From contig JABYQS010000193.1 of the NCBI GenBank assembly GCA_022592435.1, forward strand, positions 1 to 62,569: a stretch of 62,569 nt of DNA, given 5' to 3'. Within the stretch, counting starts at the first letter, position 1. Each line of letters opens with the position of its first letter. Origin of the DNA: Cerioporus squamosus. Taxonomy: Eukaryota > Basidiomycota > Agaricomycetes > Polyporales > Polyporaceae. The notes beneath the pieces were generated by a model that was not told the origin of the DNA, searched no databases, and saw nothing but the letters and a program-made list of their open reading frames with translations. Of the stretch, positions 11,027-23,669 are shown piece after piece. Made by a program: the position numbers and the translations under genes.

Positions 11027-14000
11027 GTCGTGGAGCTGGCTGTCCGACGAGGCGCGAGCCTACGGCGGTGAGGATGACGAAGGGGAAGACGGGAGCCTCA
11101 ACGGGCACGATAGCGTGCGAGCTGGGCTTATATGCCATCGCCTCCCGGAGCTTCTGGGAGCTGGAGCGGCGAAGGAGCGGTTGATAGCACCCAGGCACGC
11201 GTGCGGACCCATGATGGGAGAGAAGCACGCGCGGTGCGGGGAAGATTTGGACAGCGAGATAGGGATGCTATGTTGTCAGGAACGGCAACCATCAGCTCTC
11301 CAATGGCGAGAAGATGGGCAGAAATAACGACAAATTCGCTCTCCCTGCTCCCTATGGAAGGTTGGCAGGCAAGTTGCAGAGTCTGCCCACGTATCTGGAA
11401 ATGCTGGTGGCTGTTTCGACTCCGCGTTCACGCAAGCCTGCATCGCGTGCTTCCTAGCATCGGTATCTCGTACACTCCGGATCAGCGGCTGAGCGCCGTC
11501 CGGATGATGTTGGCACCCTATCGCGTCGCGGGGTTTGCTAAAGGCCTATGGCATCAATGTTTCAACCACTACGTGCAGTATGGTCTGCAAGTCCCACGTC
11601 TGTCAGTAACCCTTTCCGGCTCGAGGAGAGAAGCAGCTTACTAGGCGGGTGCGCATACGCCTTTTGCGCCGAAATCACGTATCCCACCTCGCCCGTGCGA
11701 CGCATGGAGCAGTTTGTGGTCATTCTGGGAGGTTGTGAAGTTGGAGAGATGGCGGGGAGAAGACGGAGAAACGAGCCTCGCCGCATGAAAACCCACGTCA
11801 GCGGCACTGCCCGATCGGGCGCCAAAGGACATTTGCATGTGGTCCGCACCGCCGTATCTCCTCCTCCTCCTCCCCCTCGGCCTCGTAAGTATTCTCGCTC
11901 CAGCACTAACGCGTATTCAGGAACAAGGTCCGGTCCTCGCAGGTAGAGAGCAAATCACTTCGCAGGTCCGCTGAAGCTCGCGCTGAATTTTGAAGATCAG
12001 GAACCGTGCTATGTATGTTATCACTGAAGCCTCCTTCCTGATCCCTTCCATCTCCCAGCTCGATCCTTTGCTCGACACAGAAGATACGGGATCGGGCTCG
12101 TCGGCTCCGTCGTGTGAACCCCAACATCACCAGCTCAGCTGCCTCTGTTAGGTGCGTACCTTGACATATGTTTCCTCTTGGCATGGTTCCCGGTCCGGAT
12201 GTACTAACCGTCCTCTGCTTCCGCCCCTCGTTCACTCAAGATCTCGGATGCGCTAAGCACTGGTACTTTAGCTTCCCGCTGAGGCAACGTTTCCTGCAGA
12301 TGTAAGCAGCCGACTCTAACTGCTGAACAGCACGATCGAGACGCGATCGACGATCGCTTGTCCATGCGAAAGTGTCAGTGAACGCGATCGTGACCGCGCG
12401 ACACAACGTCGGGCCATGCGCAGCAACTTTCAGGTCCCGAGTCCCGACAGGCGGTCTTCCGCCTCCCGCGAGCGAATATAGCACATTCCCGACCCGAAGG
12501 TGAGCAATCATCGCTGCTGCTGGTCTGTGTATCGTGCCGGGCGTACTTGGAGGCTGGACTCTGATCCGCTCTTGAAAGTCGCCCGTTGACGTCGGTTCCC
12601 GCCTCGGGGACGTGCAGCGGCGGATGGAACTTCGCGGTATCCTCACCGTACTCCGGCGGCGTCATCAGCACGGCTTACGGTCGCGGCACGTCCGTAGAAC
12701 CCCCGGGAGACCCAGATCATGCGGGCACCACTCGTCGCTCGGAGGCTAGAACGGGGCGCCGTGCTAATCAAGGATCGCACTCGGACTGGTTCCTGCAAGA
12801 AGACGGACGAGGCCCGCGGATCTATGTATAAGTGCACTACTGGTACTGTATGATCCGTGGGTGTCGTGCAATCGCGCAATGGGGCCGACGTAACGCGCCT
12901 GTCTAAAATCAGATGGCCGCCCGTCGAATTCATCGAGAGTGTGTGCTCGAAGGTGGTGTACGTATACTGTATGTCGGGCCCATACGTCTGTGAAACGCGC
13001 GCGGCGCAAGTACGCGTATCCCGTCGGCGGTCTCTCTGTCGGTGCTGAGGCGGCGACACACGGAGAGGTACTCCCCCACGTGGAACATTCTCATCTGACG
13101 ATTGCTGAAGACACGATATTGACAGATAGACCTTGGCAGCAGTGCCCCCAACGCCATGCGTCTTGATCCCTCTCACGACTGGCACCGGGCGCGTTTTCGC
13201 CATCTCCAGTGGTCCGGTAAGTACCCATATCTGCATTCAGAGTCGCTCGGCGAAGCAGGCTTCTCACCCCTTGTCCCCTTGAACTTCTCAGTCCGGATGC
13301 TGAGCCTCCGGACTAGGTGCGTCGTCGCCTCCGACGTTCCTCCGGGCCCAGTGCGTCTACCAAACTACGTCGGCACTGAAGGTCACCACTCGACTCCGCG
13401 TCCGGCATCACCTCATATCGCCACTACGCTCCACGTCCAGGTGTACCGCACGGCGGATCTCATATGAATAAGGTAAGTACGCCATGTTGCATCTCCGCCT
13501 TCCAGTACGTATCTGCGATCGTCCCAGTTGCCGCTACTTATCATTGCGGAAGAACCGGCATGACGCAATTGGTGTAACACGACATTCTCAACCTCAACTG
13601 CTTACTCGGAGCTGGGCGACACAGTGCTCGTCGGGCCGGGTAGTACGAGATCCGTACGGCGTAGGAGATTGACGAATCTGCACTGACTACGGCGGCGCAC
13701 GTACGTCTCTCTCCACCACGTATTACGTACTCAGAACGACGTGCTACGGGTGGTTCCCAAGGCTCGGAAGCTCGCATAGCTTCGTCGAGCTTCTTTTGAC
13801 CGCGGGCTGCGAATGGGAGAACCGGAATGCGGGCGCAGACCGTCTGGTGACCGCCCGCATACCACACTCGACGTCCGACGTGCTATTCTAGACGGCCGCT
13901 CCCACTCGTACTGCGCCGTATGGGCTCGCAGTGTCACACCGTCTCTACGCGCCCCAGGTGCTGCATTCACTCGAGTGCGGCGTCGCGAGGCCGGTTTGAC

Positions 14001-15825
14001 GGTGGGGTCTTGACAGTGACAGTGACAGTAGACAGCTCGACGCCACACGATAAGCGTTTAGTCCGGTGCACGAGGGTGCACGATTGCTTTAGGTCCTAGG
14101 ACGACGAACCCACCTGGTTCGTTCCTGTGGCACTCTGAGCGCGGACCTACAATCCGCATCTCAGAGCATTCGCAGCTCGCTTCCGTTCCCTGCTCCTGCG
14201 AGTTGCTGGCGGAAGAGACCTGCCGGTCTGCGCAAGAAGCTGACACTTTGGGCCAGGAGCATCGGACTGCCACGTCCGAGTCGCCCTGCTGAAGGATCGC
14301 CGTGATGTCTAAGTCTGTCCAGTCTGCATGGCGATGGAGACTATGGGCTGCTACGATCGCCGCTCGCCGATGTCGCGAATGGAAAATGCAGGAGCCCTAC
14401 CGGTCCTTAGCGGCGCATGACCCGTATACCGTACTTCGTCCTCTGAGGTACGTACAATGGTAGTCCTGCATGAGAGCGGGGACTGACAGGGTTCAAACTT
14501 CATGCAGCGGCCAAGGTCCCGGTTGCGATAACGGCCTGCTGCGTCAGTGGTACTTACATAGTCAGACTCACAGCTCGGACAAGATTCGTTCAAGTTCTCA
14601 CACGGATCGCAGGTGCCAGTGTCGGTCTCGAGCTCGTAGCGGTCCAATCCAGACACCCATGAGGCCTGCCCGAAGCTCCTGGCACTGGCAGACGAGAAAT
14701 TTAGTCCGTGCATCTCGGATCGTCGCTGCGTTCTTCCTGTACGCTCGACCTTGCTGTTCCTCCTCCATTCGACCGGCGCCCTCACTAACGTTAAGGCGAA
14801 TTCGATAGGCCCAATTCTCGAAGGTCGCTTTCATCAGCCCGCCCCCGACATTGCGCGTGGAAGGACGCTGGACGGGCTTGTGACCAAGGGACTAGCAGTA
14901 GCAACGCGGCCGAGTGGGAGTCGGCCGGCGCCGGGCCCGTCCGCGATGCGCATCATACTCAGTGCGAGGTACAGCGCGAACGCCACTTGGGCTAGGGAGT
15001 GTCAATGATCAGGTGCGTGACAGGCCCATGCACCTTCATCTCTTCTCTGACCACCACATCGTATCGGTCTCTATCGCTGTAAGTTCGACCGGAATTCTCA
15101 CGTCGTTGCTCGCACGGCTTTGTCGTACTGCAGGTGAATCATTTCGCTACACCAGCCCCGTCCGCCCACTGACAGCGATTTGCCAAGCCCGGTCTCCTCT
15201 TAGACATGCCGAATCATCTGAATAACCGAGACCGTACAGACCGATCTCGAGTTCGTCAGCAATGCAAGTTGGTCGAGGAAATCCAGGCTCCCGCTGTGCT
15301 ATGTACTTACGGTGAGCTCTCGCAAGGTGCGTGTCGCCTCTGGAGTCTCCAGCGGTTCAGGACGCGTGCGCGGGAAGTCTCGACTCGAGGTCCCCCGTCC
15401 TATGGCGGTCCCGAATCCAGATGGGAAGCTTGAGAGACTTTATTTATAACCCTGCGCTGTGGTGATTCAGGGAAGCCCAGGACAAGGCCGCGCATATCTT
15501 CGAGTTGAGGAGGGCGTACCGTCATCGGACGCGCGGATCCGGCCTGTCCCCTTCAAGTTCCTTCTATGTCCCCGCCTGAGGCCCAAGATAGTCACGAGAA
15601 GCCGTATCAGCAATCTGGCTCTTAATGTACGCGGTTCCTCGGATACGTCAGTCCGCATACCGCCAACCTAGTCCGCACACCGACCTCGTGCTCTCGGGCC
15701 CTTTCCCGAGAAGGCGGCTGGGCACCTCGGGCGCCACAATCGCCAGGAAAGCCCGATTGAAAAGCGCGCTGCTACTTGGAATCCGATCGTCTCCACCTCG
15801 TCATCTCTTTCTGCAACTCCACACT
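11027..15825. other. 4.8 kb without a recognisable gene
   Basis: Beyond the promoter of the transporter on the left, I see only short conflicting ORFs on both strands and scattered splice-like GTACGT/CAG signals. No domain motif, RNA gene or repeat array is evident. The last 200 bases should contain the promoter of the F-box-like gene that starts at 15826. Confidence 0.5.
11127..11134 (-). promoter_or_regulatory. TATA-like element of the oligopeptide transporter
   Basis: CATATAAG on the minus strand sits about 100 bases upstream of the start codon at 11026, a plausible distance for a fungal TATA box with a short 5' leader. No other signal was assigned. Confidence 0.4.
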
Positions 15826-17782
15826 ATGAACGAACCTTTCTTCCCCCTCGACATATGCGAGGAGATCGTCGACTCTGGCTATGACCCACGCTTTCTCAGC
15901 CACTATGCTTTTTGGAAGAACACTGCGCTCGTCTGCCGAGACTGGCTCCCTCGTAGCCGCGCCAACCTATTCTTCGAAGTCCGCATCTCGCGAGCATCTC
16001 AAATCGACGCTCTCATACGCATTCTCTCGGAAGCGGGAGACGTCGGGCTCACTAACCTGATCCGGAGGCTATCGATCGTGCCCCATAACATGTTACCTGC
16101 CACAACTGCGTACATCCCATTTGCCCGTTTACCCCTCCCTCGACTCCTCTGCAGGTGCGAGGCCCTGCAAGTTGCCGTCAACTGGAACTTTTACCCTTCA
16201 ACCTATCTTGCGTCCCTTCCCATACTCTTCCCCGCCCTCACAGAGCTCCATTTGTATATCGACCATCTCTCAGCAAGCTCCATCTTCCGCTGCATATGGG
16301 CCCTTCCAGCTCTGCGTACGCTGGCGCTGTCCTCGGTGTCTACTACAATGTATAACCGCAACCGTGGTCACTTCATACTATTCAAGGACTCGCTTACTCG
16401 GATCTTGGAAACCAGACGTAAAGCAGAAGTCTGCGTCCGACTACGTTCCCTCAACCTCGCGGTGCGTTCCCTGTGGTCCGTCCGACATCTCCGCGCATCT
16501 CATATGAGTTACATACATAGGGACTAGGGTACCTGACATTTCCGAACTTCCCGCCCGGTGGCGGTTTCGGAAACTGCGTCACCAACTTGGAGATATCTAT
16601 TGGAATCGCGGCAACTGGTGCGGGCGAGGTTCGTTCCCGTTTAAAGCTTGTCACACTACTGATAGGGTGGCTGCCTCAGAGAGTTTGCTTGCGTGCATCC
16701 TGTCACTCAAGCGAACTTTGCGCACTCTCAGACTCTCCGTGGGCTTTGATTCGGACTCGGATCCGAGTCCTGACTACTTCCCCGATGTCGCTGCGCAAGG
16801 AGGCTTACTCCCCCGCTTGGCCCCGGAATCGAAACATGAGTACAGGTGAGCTGCGTGGATCAATGTTATCGGCAAGGTCGTTCGTTGACATGGGCACTTT
16901 CGGTGGCTATAGAGACAGGGTCGCCTGGGACGGATATGGCCGGTGTCCGTACTGTAGCTCGCCCAACCTGCCGATTCCGATCTATCGGCACCTACAGGCG
17001 ACCTGTCCGCGACCGCCGTGGAAAGGCCTCCATTTCCTGCTCCGCCGCCTCGCTCCGTCTTCCGCACTCCATCACCTCTTCCTCAAGATCGACGCGCGGA
17101 GCTCGAGCATACAGCCCATACTGACCCGCACCGCATTCCTCCGCGTCCTCTGCGGGGACGAGATGCAGGTGGTGTTCTCGTGCCTGCCTGCCCTGGAGCT
17201 CCTCGAACTGTCCTTTGATGAGGAAGACGTCGTGCACTTCGGTCCTTCCTGGTGGAAGCAGAAGTTCACGACCTATATGCCAGCCTTGTATCCAATTTTA
17301 CAAGTCAATCACAAGGTCGCGCATGCGATCCCGCGCGGAGACGGTACGTAGCTTACAGTATACATACTTTTTCGCGAAGTTGACGTTGCGGTGTCATTGC
17401 TCGACTGAAGGACCGGTATGGGTTACGGAGCATGACCAACAGGAAGACGCCCCTCGGACCAGAGGGCGAACCCACATCCCCCACCGCAAGGACTCGGCCG
17501 AGATGATGCGTGCGTCGTGCGCCCCACAAGGATCTGAATCAGGTATGTATACCATCTGCGACAATGTATTCGAAAGTAGCTCACCGTCATTGCACCTCCT
17601 GCTCCTGCACCTCCTGCGCCATGGGCTTCCGCATTGACCCAACGCCGCTGACCATAACAGTTCGAATCCGGGCTATCGCAGACGTCGAAGCCGTCCATGA
17701 TTTCGCAACGGCCATCACCAGGGGTATATCCGACAAAAGGCCCTTTGTGCCCTACACACCAGAGGTGTATCACGAGATCTGA
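15826..17782 (+). CDS. F-box/LRR-like protein, paralogue 1
   Basis: Exon 1 (15826-16461, 212 codons) opens with FFPLDICEEIVDSG, a fungal F-box-like opening, followed by the typical TALVCRDWLPRSRANLFFEV helix pair and leucine-rich segments (LPALRTLALSS). Exon 2 begins at 16521 and includes FPNFPPGGGFGN, which is also present in paralogue 2. Later exons give LLACILSLKRTLRTLRLSV, then CPYCSSPNLPIPIYRHL and a leucine-rich stretch ending in LPALELLELSFDEEDV, and a final exon ending ISDKRPFVPYTPEVYHEI. Such proteins are thought to act as substrate adaptors of SCF ubiquitin ligases. The join into the third exon does not close in frame with any GT donor I can find, so there may be a base error or a lesion near 16627-16666. 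The gene belongs to a rapidly expanding family and its targets are unknown. Confidence 0.7.
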
Positions 17783-17893
17783 ACTTCCAGATTACAGCAT
17801 CGTTTGTTGATACATTAACGCACGCTCGTGAGTCGTGCTTTTACGATACGCCCATGACATGACCATCCACGCGAACGCATCCACAGCGCCAGG

Positions 17894-19960
17894 CTATACG
17901 CCGTTGCTCGCGCACGAGAAGACCTCCTGGCCCGTGTAGTCTATGATAATACTTTGCACTGAGGTCTGGAAGTGTGTGTCAGCACTGCGGCGAAGAGAAG
18001 GAGAAAACAGAGAGACGCACATATGTGCCTGCGATGAGGACGTAGAACCCGAAGAGGATGATAAAGTAGTTGAGCAGCGTCTCGGCGGTGCGCCACCGCC
18101 CTGCCCAGCGCGCCGCCCCAGGGTAGAGCGTGAGGTAGGCCATGCCCCAGAAGATGAAGCTGCGCAACACACCGACAGTGAGCCGTCGCCCGTCGTGCAC
18201 GCAGGGATGCGAGGACTCACCCAAACCAGCCGTCGAACAGCGAGCTCATCAAGCTCAGCATGTCCGAGAAGAACGGGATGACCTGCATGCCCACCCGTCA
18301 GCTAGGACAAGAGCGACAACGACGGAGGAAAGACGCACCTCAGCGATGATAAACGCGAGCACCCACGTCGCCGCGATGATAGCGACCCACGCCGCCCACC
18401 CGAGCACGGTGTTCTCGTGCCGGTGCTTGCTCTCGCCCTTGAAGATGCGGAAGAAGATGAAGCGGCCCGTGACGGACGCGTAGAGCGAGCCCAGGAAGAC
18501 AATCGTCGGGATCGCAAACGAGAACGCGATCTTCTTGTACGGGTCCTGCAGCGACCCGAACGCGGGCGCGGTCATGTACTGGTTCCCGACAAAGTGGTAC
18601 ATGAGCGCGCCGCAGAGCGTGAAGATGACGATCTCCGCGATCGTCACTGCCCACAACGCTGCAGACACAGGCGGTCAGCAGGACTGGACAGGTGCGAGCG
18701 AGAGAGGAGCGACGCACCCTTGGGGAAATCCTTGGGGTTCTTCATCTCGGCGATGAACGACGGGAGCGTGATCTGCCCGACGAACGTGTACGTGATGTTC
18801 AGGAAGGCGGACATGCCCGCGACGTACGTCGTGCCCTTCACGGGGATGACGGTGACGAGCGGCTCCTCGCCGGCAATGTACCCGAATGGGTGGTCCTGGA
18901 TGCCGGAGAAGATGATGGCGAGGAGCACAGCGATACCCATGGTGATCGCGCTGAAGGTCCCGAGCCCGCTGAGCTGCGAGAGCGGGCGCGGGAGCGAGAC
19001 GAGGAAGCAGATGCAGGCGGAGATCGCGCTGAACGCGACCGTGCACGCGGCCGAGTTCGTGAGTGTGTTCAGCACCTTTGCGCCGACGAGACAGTGCAGC
19101 GCTGCGGGGCGGGTAAGCTGCAGAGCTCCAACGAAGAGAGAGGAGACGCGGAGCGCACCTTGGATGAACGTGTTGTTCAGGATGAAGAACACAGAGGTGA
19201 CGTTGTACGCGAGCTCTGAGCCGCCGAAGAGCATCCTCCCGATGTCGCAGACGTCGCGGATCTCGGGGTGCTTGAGACAGAAGCGCCAGAGGATGAGAGA
19301 CGTATACTGAACGCTTGCGGCGACCGAGATCGTGACAATGATGCCAGGGACCATCCCGAGCACTGAGAACGACCTACGAGATCGGTCAGCGCGGCAGGAA
19401 TCCCCCGAGAGCGGAGCACTTACCATGGGAAAGACATGATAGCGAGACATATGTACTCGCTGAAGAGCAGTGCCGCAGTCTATCGTCCGTGTATTAGCAT
19501 TTACAGCTTGGGAGATAGAAGAGAGAAGACATGGGCGTTGTGGGTAAGTCCGCCGAGGGCGTGCACTCCGTGTACGAGCCTGAGTGGCCATACCAGTCGG
19601 TACCCAATCCGGAATGTCCTTCCTCCGATATTCTCGGAATACTGTCCACGGCCCACACCGCGACCCGTCCGATAAAAGACACGAAGGAGAGCAACCACAC
19701 GCCGCGGAGTGTCCTCATAGAGGCGCCCGGAGGCTCAGGAAGTCGCACACGGATGTCGCAGCACCCTCTGCACGGCGTTCGCCCATAGAGCAGAACGGAA
19801 GGCGCACCTTTTGCCATGAACACGTCCTGTACCGGATCGCGTGGCCCTCCTCCTGCTTGATCTGCACGCCGACGCTCTCCAAGTCGGAATCCTCGAAGCT
19901 AGACGCATCCGACACCGGGCGCTGCTTGAGCGACCCGTCAACCTTGTCCGTAGCAGCCAT
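17894..19960 (-). CDS. AAAP-family amino-acid transporter (Mtr-like)
   Basis: The product is a multi-pass membrane transporter of the amino acid/auxin permease family, close in style to the fungal neutral amino-acid permease Mtr. Exon 1 (19960-19808) encodes an acidic cytosolic tail ending AIRYRTCSWQK. After an unusually long intron (about 330 bases) exon 2 (19479-19424) adds TAALLFSEYICLAIMSFPW. Following exons carry GMVPGIIVTISVAASVQYTS, then the diagnostic FCLKHPEIRDVCDIGRMLFG, TFVGQITLPSFIAEMKNPKD, and about four further membrane segments, ending SIIIDYTGQEVFSCASNGV. Order and spacing match a complete protein of about 450 residues. It is transcribed in the same direction as the dioxygenase upstream of it but is separated by about 870 bases, so it is an independent gene. 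Substrate specificity is inferred from family only. Confidence 0.9.
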
Positions 19961-20829
19961 GATGGTGACGGTACCGTCGCGGTCGTCGTCGCAAGTATCG
20001 TGAACGCAGAGACAGACTCAAGGAGGGAGCGGTGGTGGAAGACGTGCAAGCCGTCTTCGGTGTGCGTGTGCGAGGCGCGAGCGGGTGACATTTCCGGGGC
20101 GCAACGTAACGGTTGATTTTAAAGAAGCTAGAAGCGCAAATTGATGCGGCAGTGGCGGTGAGAGAGGAGCGGGCACGCTGGCGGTCGGGATAATGACGTG
20201 CTCCCATCACTTTTTGCGTGCGCGATAACCGTTGAACAAGCATAGGAGGAGCCGCCCCGGTTCCTGACTCCACCGACAGCGGTCGTTGCCAGGCTCCGGG
20301 AGACGCGGTCTGGGTGGGCTGTGGTTAAGTCTGGTCTGGCAGGACAGGGATAGTCTGCGGCGCGAGTGAAGCACAAACAAGCAGGAAGTCGCTCTTTATC
20401 TGGAGAGCTGTCGGCATATGGGGTCGAGGTTGAGAACAACCAGGAACAACCCCGCACTCGCTTGGCAACGTGGGGCGCCTTCGTTGCGCGATCTCGATCT
20501 TCAGATGTTGATTTGTGCTACCGCCGCCCCTGCCGTCGACCACAGGCGATCATGGCGATCCCGGTCTCCTCAGGTCTCCTCTCGAAAACTTCGCAGTCTC
20601 TGCAGGTTCGTACGCGTCGAGCGGCACCGTCCCAGCGCATACTCATTTCTTGGGACTATTTCGCCTTCAAGGACGGTGCCTCAGAGCCTCATCGTTTCCA
20701 AACCAAGACGATTCGATTGTCGTGTGGTGCGATGTTCTTACATGGTGTACAGGGTAGAGAAACAATCCAGACTTCCGGGACCCAGTTGAGTGTCTTAATT
20801 TAACAAGCAAGCACAACCGTGACTCATTT
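19961..20829. other. intergenic region between amino-acid transporter and dioxygenase
   Basis: This region holds the promoter of the amino-acid transporter on the left and the 3' end of the dioxygenase on the right. ORFs here are short and overlapping. I see no clear TATA box or repeat. Confidence 0.5.
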
Positions 20830-22026
20830 TCAGCTGTAGAGCGTCTCAGCCGCCTTGATACCGAGCACCTCACGCCGGCTCTTTGACTTTGGGTCGAAGT
20901 ACGGCCGCTCGCCGAGCCCGACGACGCGGTTGCCCTGCCGCAGCTCCGTCGCGTCGTAGTCGTTTCTGCAGCCCTGTACCCGTCAGCGACCGCCACCCAG
21001 AACAGAGAGAGCACGACGCACGTAGCAGTGTGGAACGTCGCGCGGTTGTCCCAGATCGCGACCGAGTCCTTCTCCCACCGGAAGCGCACCTGCAGGTCGT
21101 GGTTCTCCGCGACGTGCCGCGCGAGGTAGTCGAGCATGTTCGCCGACTCGTCCTCCGTCAGCTCCAGGATCCGCTTCGTGAAGCTCCTGTTCACGAACAG
21201 CGTCTTGTACCCTGTCACCGGGTGCGTGCGGATGACCGGGCTGCGCGTCACGTCAGACTCAGCACCCGCTCGTGCACAGGGAAAGGGATGGACTCACTGC
21301 ACCGCGCGCAAGTCCGTGCCCGTGTTCTCCGGGGCCCCGCGCTCCGTGATGATGTCGCGCCCGTCCTGCTTCGCGACCTTGTGGAAGAAGTTCCCGTCGT
21401 GCTCCGCCGTGAGGCCCTCGAGGAAGCGCGCGAGCGCAGGCGACAGCCGGTCGTACGCCTCGTACCCCGACGCCCAGAGCGTGTCGCCGCCGACCTCCGG
21501 GAGCGTGTGCATTTTCAGGATCGCGTAGTCGGACGGGACGGGCTCGAAGGTGATGTCCGCGTGCCAGCCATTCGACGCGCGCTGGTTCTTCCGGAAGCCC
21601 GCACGCGCGATGCCCCTGCGCGTCGCGTCAATGTCAGCGTGTCCGTCGGGGGTTCGCGATCGAGCAGCGGAAGACTCACATCTGCGACGAGATGACACTC
21701 GTGTCCGAGCCCAGCTCAGGCGTCTCCTCCGACACTGGGTGCCGGTGCAGGGAGCTCGTCTCCGGACGGCCCGTCAGCTTGCCCATGCGCAGCGCGAGCT
21801 CCTTCTGCTGGCCGATCGTGAGGTCCTGCGCGCGGAAGAACACGACGCCGCGGTGCGAGACGAGCGTCGCGAGGTCCCGGATGAGCTCGTCGCTGTTCGG
21901 TGCGGAGAGGAGCGCGGATAGCTGCGTGTTCGGGGACGTGAACTCCGTGCCGACGTGCGGGGTGAGGTGCAGCGAGGGGTAGGAGGCCAGCGAGCCGAGG
22001 AGGGAGGGCGGGACGGCGACTGGCAT
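20830..22026 (-). CDS. TauD/TfdA-type Fe(II)/2-oxoglutarate dioxygenase
   Basis: The gene encodes a cytosolic non-haem iron dioxygenase that couples 2-oxoglutarate decarboxylation to hydroxylation of a small acid; fungal relatives include sulfonate/taurine dioxygenases. There are four exons. Exon 1 starts at MPVAVPPSLLGSLASYP and contains LVSHRGVVFFRAQDLT. Exon 2 carries the iron ligands in SNGWHADITFEPVPS (His-x-Asp) and GGDTLWASGYEAYDRLSP. Exon 3 has RTHPVTGYKTLFVNRSFT and the distal histidine region VAIWDNRATFHTAT, with the 2-oxoglutarate-binding Arg expected in exon 4 (NDYDATELRQGNRVVGLGER). Length (about 345 aa) is normal. An upstream in-frame ATG at 22155 would add a basic, poorly conserved extension, so I prefer 22026. 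A TGATAAG GATA-type site lies at 22216-22222, about 190 bases upstream, compatible with nitrogen or sulfur nutrient control but unproven. Confidence 0.92.
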
Positions 22027-23669
22027 GGTTTTTGGCGGACTCGGGCGAGTTAGGTAGGGAACAGGCGAGCGGTGTAGAGGGCGTAAATGAGAGTGGGGGC
22101 GGCGGCGGGAGTAGAGCCCCTTAAGAGCGTGGGCGATCGCGAGAGCATCGCGCAATAATTCTCTCGATCACATCGACAGTGGCGAAGCCGTGGCCTGCAC
22201 ATGAATGTCTGCGGCTGATAAGATTGCGGGCATGGGATCTATGTGCCGTAACCTCCGCGTCAGTGTTGCATGAGGCTCGTCCCAGCCTGGGCCTCGTCGT
22301 TATGCATGAGCAAGAGCGAGGGTTATACGTATGTCGCGGTTTGGAGCCTTGAAGACGAGGAAAAGGCGTGAGCAGGATGTGGCTGAGGAACCACGTGCGC
22401 CCGGAAATGACTTGGATGAGCCTCGGCCCGTCTCCCCGAAAGCGCACCAGACCCACTCTGCACGACTGAGCACGACGAGTAGGAAAGGACAGGTCTGCAT
22501 AGTCCAAGACATGGCCATAACATCGAGAAGGACTCCCACCCGACGAGAAGACCATCGCAGACGCGACGAGAGTTTTACCTGGGCGAGGTTCACGCTAGAA
22601 CAGAGTAGGTAAGCCTGTCGTCCAAGAGAATGGAGTCTGAGGAACAGGTACCATATCTGACACAATTGAGAAGAGAGACCCTCGCACGCTGAGGTATGTA
22701 TATGAGTACAACGAATCCAACGGCAGCGACGAGGAGCAGGCTTTCGCGAACATAAGCGCCCGATGGGCCGACGATGAATAGCGGGTCTGCAGAGCGGCCA
22801 TGGAAGGCCCTGACGTGATTGATTGAGCGCAAAGGAGGATGCATAGGATGGACAGTCAAGGTGAGTGGGATTTTGTCCGAGTGTGCGTGATAGCAAGCGC
22901 GAGACTCGAGTCGGTGCCCTCGCACAGGACTGCCACCTGAGGCGGATGCCCGCGAACCGAACCTCGAGCAGTTGTAGAGAGAAATGAGAGTATGCAAGGA
23001 CGTCAAAGGGTGAGGTAGCAAATGATCCAGCCCGACTGAAAGACCAGACAGAGAACCTGTGAAAGGACTCGAGGGACTTACGAAGACGACCGTTCCGACA
23101 GCGAGTCCGACGTGTTTCCTCCTATTCCACCCCGCGCAAGACGACCATAAGCATGCATATAATCACTCCGAACCGGAGCCGAGGACCAGCCATGTTGAAA
23201 TTGTTGCTTGCCTGGTCAGAACTGCTGGACAGTCCCACCACATCGAAGGTGCCAGGGGATAATCCTATGTAGCCGGGAGTCATACTGCTATTGGACGCGT
23301 AGGACTCGGTTGAATGCCGGGTGCATTACTGACCATCCCGTGTCTAGCAAGGAGAGACATGCATCATAATCCTTGTGGATCGGATGGAAGAGAGCCCGAG
23401 CGGACGCATGGTGGACGATGAGAAGAGTCGCAACGCCTGGCGTCTATCCTTCCCAGCACCTTAAACTTGAGCCTGACTTCGACGCACACTCGCTATCATG
23501 GTCTCTTGCATTCATCCGCGATCTTCAGTCAAGGTCGCGTACGTCAGACCCCAGAGCAACCCGGGACGAACCCGGCTACTCAACGATTTATGCCTGTACG
23601 TGCCAAGGGGCTTAAGTTTGATGTTCCATTTGTGATTAATCTGCCAATGTATTACACATTACACCGTCT
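22027..23669. other. 1.6 kb between dioxygenase and FunK1 fragment
   Basis: Apart from the dioxygenase promoter at the left, no gene is supported. A 198-codon minus-strand ORF (22300-22896) has hydrophobic stretches but no family signature and is overlapped by other frames. Confidence 0.5.

Noticed and set aside
17655..17675. tRNA T-loop-like GTTCGAATCC
   Set aside because: No acceptor stem, D-arm or anticodon arm fits around it; it lies in the last exon of the F-box-like gene.
17894..22026. Amino-acid transporter and dioxygenase as one co-transcribed unit
   Set aside because: They share direction but are separated by about 870 bases with separate starts and stops; fungal genes are transcribed singly.
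22300..22896. 198-codon minus-strand ORF with hydrophobic segments
   Set aside because: Hydrophobic runs are not arranged like a known membrane protein family, and alternative frames overlap throughout.
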